From contig NZ_CP032157.1 of NCBI RefSeq assembly GCF_003555545.1, forward strand, positions 3,662,546 through 3,726,545: 64,000 nt of DNA, in the 5' to 3' direction. Position numbers and translations under genes: made by a program. The DNA is from Paraflavitalea soli. GTDB taxonomy: Bacteria; Bacteroidota; Bacteroidia; Chitinophagales; Chitinophagaceae. Shown here in pieces: positions 61,215 to 64,000 of this stretch. The notes under the pieces were generated by a model that ran no database searches, was not told where the DNA came from, and saw nothing but the letters and a program-made list of their open reading frames with translations. Numbering within the stretch: the stretch's first letter is position 1; every line of letters starts with the position of its first letter.

Positions 61215-64000
61215 TTATTTAATGCTTACCAATACATTGATCTTACCTATACCCTGGGTGTTGTAATCTTGCAGGGCTTTGCCTATTACCTGGCCGATCT
61301 TTACTTTATCGGGATCGGCTTTCATAGCTACGCCGCTGAGGGAGGAGGTAACGATGAGGTCGCCTCTTTTGATGGCGCCACCCTCCATACATACTTTGGT
61401 AGGAATGACACCTACAACGCCCATGGGCACTTTGCCTACGAGATCGCTGTCGATGTCTTCTTCCGTGAGCAATACGCCGGGTTTGGTAGCATATACACCT
61501 GCCACGAGCGTAGAGTAAGCACCGGCAGATTTTTCAACAGCCCTGTCTTTGTCGGTAGCTATCACCAGTACATCGCCCGGTTCGTATTGAGTAGTAGTGC
61601 CTGTAACATCAAATGCTTCTGCAATATCGGCGCCACTGTTCTGTGTACCGCCGTTGAAGAATCCTCTGCCTGCTTTGTTGATGCGGGCTACGTTGACAGA
61701 TGCGCTCTGAAATACCGCAACACTTCCCGAAGCACCCTGGTGATTAATGAGCAGGGTATTTCCCGTACCAGTGGTGGTAACGTGTACAACAGGCTGAGAG
61801 TTCGCATTGTTGAAGTTGGCGAAGCGGCCAGCTTTACCCGTGCCAAAGTTGGGTATGAACCCAGAGATAGCATTTCCACTACCATCGCAGGAGGCTTCTA
61901 CGCCATCGCCTGTACCACCGGCATTGGCGGTGATGCCATTGCCGGTACCTTCTGTGAGGGCCAGTACGGCCGGGCCGTTGCCAGCAGGATTGGAAGAATA
62001 GAACAGACCTGCATAACCACCTGTACCAGATGACTGGCCGTATATACCTGCCGTACCAAAGTTGGCGAACATGGAATTTACCTCCCCTTTTACTGCCGGA
62101 GAGGTACCTGTAGTACGATCTACCTTGAAATTACCGGCCGTACCATTACCTACTGTTTTCACGGTGATCACCTCGTTGGTATTGTTTTCATTGAAGATTT
62201 CAAAGCGTCCGGCACGGCCGGTAGAGAAGGTGGGAACCCATGCATACAGCGCATTGCCTGCTCCATCAATATTGGTCTCTACACCATTTCCGTCTTTACC
62301 GGCATTGGCGGTGATGGCATTACCGTTGCCATCTGTCAGGGCTATCAGTGAGGCACCATTACCGGCCGGGTTGGATGCATAGAAGAGACCTGCACGACCA
62401 CCAGTTCCGGAAGAAATACCAAATACACCCGCAGCACCGAAGTTGCCGAAGATGGTATTTACCTCCGCTCTTACTGCAGCACCTACGCTGTTGGTATTGT
62501 CGAGGAAGAAGGAGGAAGCATTACCGAGTGTATTGTCTGGGATGTTACCATTGCTGTTGGATGCTACCTCCAGGATATTGGCTTCGGTATTGGTCTGATT
62601 GAAGTTTTCAAACCGGCCGGCACGTCCGGTGCTGTTATTGAGGCCAACCTGTCCGAGTACACCTATACCGGTATTACTGGTATTGGTGGCTATAAAACCT
62701 CGTACACCATAACCGCCGCCATCATTGCGACCTACTACGGCGCCTGCTATATCACTGGTGGTACGGCCCACAACGGCTTCACCACCGCCGTTGTTGTCGC
62801 CCACTACACCTGCCGAAGTTTGTTGACTTGAAATCCCATGCACGGCAAATCCTGCACCAGTGGAGCTTCTTACCCCTGCCCCATTGCCTGTTGTAGTTAC
62901 ATTGATCACGGTACCATTACCCACCGTATTGGCAACCAGTACGCTATTGTTATTGGCATTATTGAAAATAGATATGTTGGCAGGAATGCCATTGTTGGAA
63001 GTAGCATTCAAACCAGTTCCGGTATTACTGTTGGCATATACCCCATAACCATTGGCCGTAGCATTTCCGTAAACACCCAAACCGTTAGGGGTAGTGCCAT
63101 ATACGCCCCAACCCGAACCGGCCTGCGATCCGTATACCCCTACACCCAGTCCACCGGTACCATTATTAATACCGCGTACGGCTGAAGAAAAGCCACCCGG
63201 AGAAGTAGAAGATACGATACCCCGTACAGCACTGATATTACTGGTAGTAGTATTGTTCACACCTTCTACAGATGTGCCGTCGCCATCGTTGGTGATGGAA
63301 AATAATGTAGCTGCACTGTTCTCTGTTGTAACATAGGGCAGGGTGAAGCCACCGCCGCCAATGGCAGCGGGAGCCCAGTTAACACCATCAAACTTTAAGA
63401 CCTGTCCGGCTGCCGGTACCGCAGCTGATACGGCTACATTCTGGAGCTTTGCCACGCCGGGATTGGGGTAATTGCCACTCAGGTCGCCACCCGCAGGACC
63501 ACTGGGCGGCAGGGTCACACCGGGAGCTATCTTAATTTGTGTTATAGAAGCATCTGCCAGTTTTGCTGTTGTAATGTTTGCATCTACTACTTTAGCCGTA
63601 GTCACTGCATCGTCTGCTAGTTTTGCAGTAGTAATATTCGCATCCACTACTTTGGCAGTGGTTACTGCATTGTCGGCGAGCTTCGGTGTAGTAACGGAAC
63701 CATCAGTCAGCTTGGCAGTAGTAATATTAGCATCCATTACCTTGGCAGTTGTTACTGCATTGTCAGCGATCTTAGGAGTCGTAACGGAGCCATCAGCCAG
63801 CTTGGCTGTGGTAATATTGGCATCCATTACCTTGGCAGTAGTCACTGCATTGTCGGCGATCTTTGGAGTTGTAACTGAGCCATCAGCCAGCTTGGCTGTG
63901 GTGATATTGGCGTCAACTACTTTAGCAGTAGTCACTGCATTGTCGGCGAGTTTGGAAGTAGTGACGGAGCCATCAGCCAGCTTGGCTGTAGTAATATTGG
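61215..64000 (-). CDS. Large decapeptide-repeat surface protein, C-terminal part (partial)
   Basis: The open frame runs off the right edge; over 920 residues are visible. The N-terminal visible part is a tandem array of 10-residue units (NITTAKLADG, SVTTPKIADN, AVTTAKVMDA), which repeat as a 90-bp DNA unit. A GGDLSGNYPNPGVA linker comes next, typical of fibre-like proteins. Many GVYG/GRAGRF/NGNAI-type Gly/Asn-rich strands (about 200-720) look like a beta-helix. The C terminus (GADIAEAFDVTGTTTQYEPG, VVGVIPTKV) is a globular head found in Bacteroidota tail-fibre-like proteins. No type IX sorting domain is seen. It is probably a surface fibre or adhesin. Confidence 0.85.
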   Translation of the reverse strand, partial: NITTAKLADGSVTTSKLADNAVTTAKVVDANITTAKLADGSVTTPKIADNAVTTAKVMDANITTAKLADGSVTTPKIADNAVTTAKVMDANITTAKLTDGSVTTPKLADNAVTTAKVVDANITTAKLADDAVTTAKVVDANITTAKLADASITQIKIAPGVTLPPSGPAGGDLSGNYPNPGVAKLQNVAVSAAVPAAGQVLKFDGVNWAPAAIGGGGFTLPYVTTENSAATLFSITNDGDGTSVEGVNNTTTSNISAVRGIVSSTSPGGFSSAVRGINNGTGGLGVGVYGSQAGSGWGVYGTTPNGLGVYGNATANGYGVYANSNTGTGLNATSNNGIPANISIFNNANNNSVLVANTVGNGTVINVTTTGNGAGVRSSTGAGFAVHGISSQQTSAGVVGDNNGGGEAVVGRTTSDIAGAVVGRNDGGGYGVRGFIATNTSNTGIGVLGQVGLNNSTGRAGRFENFNQTNTEANILEVASNSNGNIPDNTLGNASSFFLDNTNSVGAAVRAEVNTIFGNFGAAGVFGISSGTGGRAGLFYASNPAGNGASLIALTDGNGNAITANAGKDGNGVETNIDGAGNALYAWVPTFSTGRAGRFEIFNENNTNEVITVKTVGNGTAGNFKVDRTTGTSPAVKGEVNSMFANFGTAGIYGQSSGTGGYAGLFYSSNPAGNGPAVLALTEGTGNGITANAGGTGDGVEASCDGSGNAISGFIPNFGTGKAGRFANFNNANSQPVVHVTTTGTGNTLLINHQGASGSVAVFQSASVNVARINKAGRGFFNGGTQNSGADIAEAFDVTGTTTQYEPGDVLVIATDKDRAVEKSAGAYSTLVAGVYATKPGVLLTEEDIDSDLVGKVPMGVVGVIPTKVCMEGGAIKRGDLIVTSSLSGVAMKADPDKVKIGQVIGKALQDYNTQGIGKINVLVSIK
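63560..64000 (-). repeat. 90-bp tandem repeats encoding decapeptides
   Basis: Units of 30 codons (three decapeptides of type xTTxKxxDxx) recur along the gene, with some shortened 20-codon units near 63560-63650. Such tracts can change copy number by slippage or recombination. Confidence 0.85.

Noticed and set aside
1-64000. tRNA or rRNA genes
   Set aside because: No T-loop type GTTCRANYC with matching acceptor stems and no rRNA-like stretch was noticed; a tRNA search program would be decisive.

Overview
The window is a chromosomal segment of a Bacteroidota bacterium, most likely family Chitinophagaceae. The evidence is: promoters with the TAnnTTTG -7 element; a type IX secretion pair (PorP/SprF protein beside a large PKD protein with a type B sorting domain); a GLPGLI protein beside an outer-membrane barrel; a BlaI/BlaR1-like pair; 7TMR-DISM and reg_prop families; and the gene order miaB, sigma-54 activator, lptE, hypothetical, secG that is typical of the phylum. 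No rRNA, tRNA, CRISPR array, intact insertion sequence or prophage was seen by eye.

Layout. 1-923: start of an outer-membrane barrel gene, cut by the left edge. 1174-8954: plus-strand block for tRNA modification, LPS assembly, Sec translocation, peptidoglycan cleavage (mltG), a YihY protein and a thioredoxin-like protein. 9064-14799: minus-strand block with two paralogous YD-like lipoproteins, a TlpA-like protein, two ankyrin proteins and trmH. 14876-17953: a large AsmA protein. 18090-20237: two paralogous reg_prop proteins, followed by a broken XRE regulator remnant. 20959-23169: membrane pyrophosphatase. 23333-28410: histidine kinase, BlaI/BlaR1 pair, FKBP isomerase. 28453-38389: cell-surface genes (GLPGLI, TonB-like barrel, PorP/SprF, 1422-residue PKD surface protein, WbqC). 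38682-39131: a LEA-type lipoprotein. 39132-42372: a 3.2-kb gene-free region holding the main anomaly. 42373-47742: HMA protein, pyrE, NUDIX, hydrolase, thioesterase, coaD, pyrB, pyrR. 47886-53678: small barrels, DUF2752 and TM2 proteins, pruA and prfB. 53844-60550: dienelactone hydrolase, TonB-like barrel, histidine kinase, YqaE/Pmp3 protein, META lipoprotein, DUF2452 protein. 60663-64000: a small secreted protein and the C-terminal part of a large decapeptide-repeat surface protein that runs off the right edge.

The strongest unexplained signal is the region 39479-41900. It contains about 38 copies of a degenerate word close to GGTCATTTTTGAC, nested in tandem units of about 270 bp and then about 230 bp. 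Distances between neighbouring words fall mostly near 34, 45, 56, 78, 89 and 100 bp, that is 11n+1. Clear 11-bp tandem repeats occur at its right flank (42094-42191) and at a second locus (20671-20786). I interpret this as a bacterial satellite-like array built on an 11-nt module; its function is unknown. Separately, many intergenic gaps carry imperfect tandem repeats with a 7-bp period (AGAATAC, TCGGCAG, GCTCGCA and TTAGCTT types). One of these tracts forms part of the apparent signal-peptide code of lptE.

Other features to note are a textbook programmed +1 frameshift in prfB, which splits the gene in a simple ORF call, and a frameshifted XRE regulator fragment at 20352-20565.
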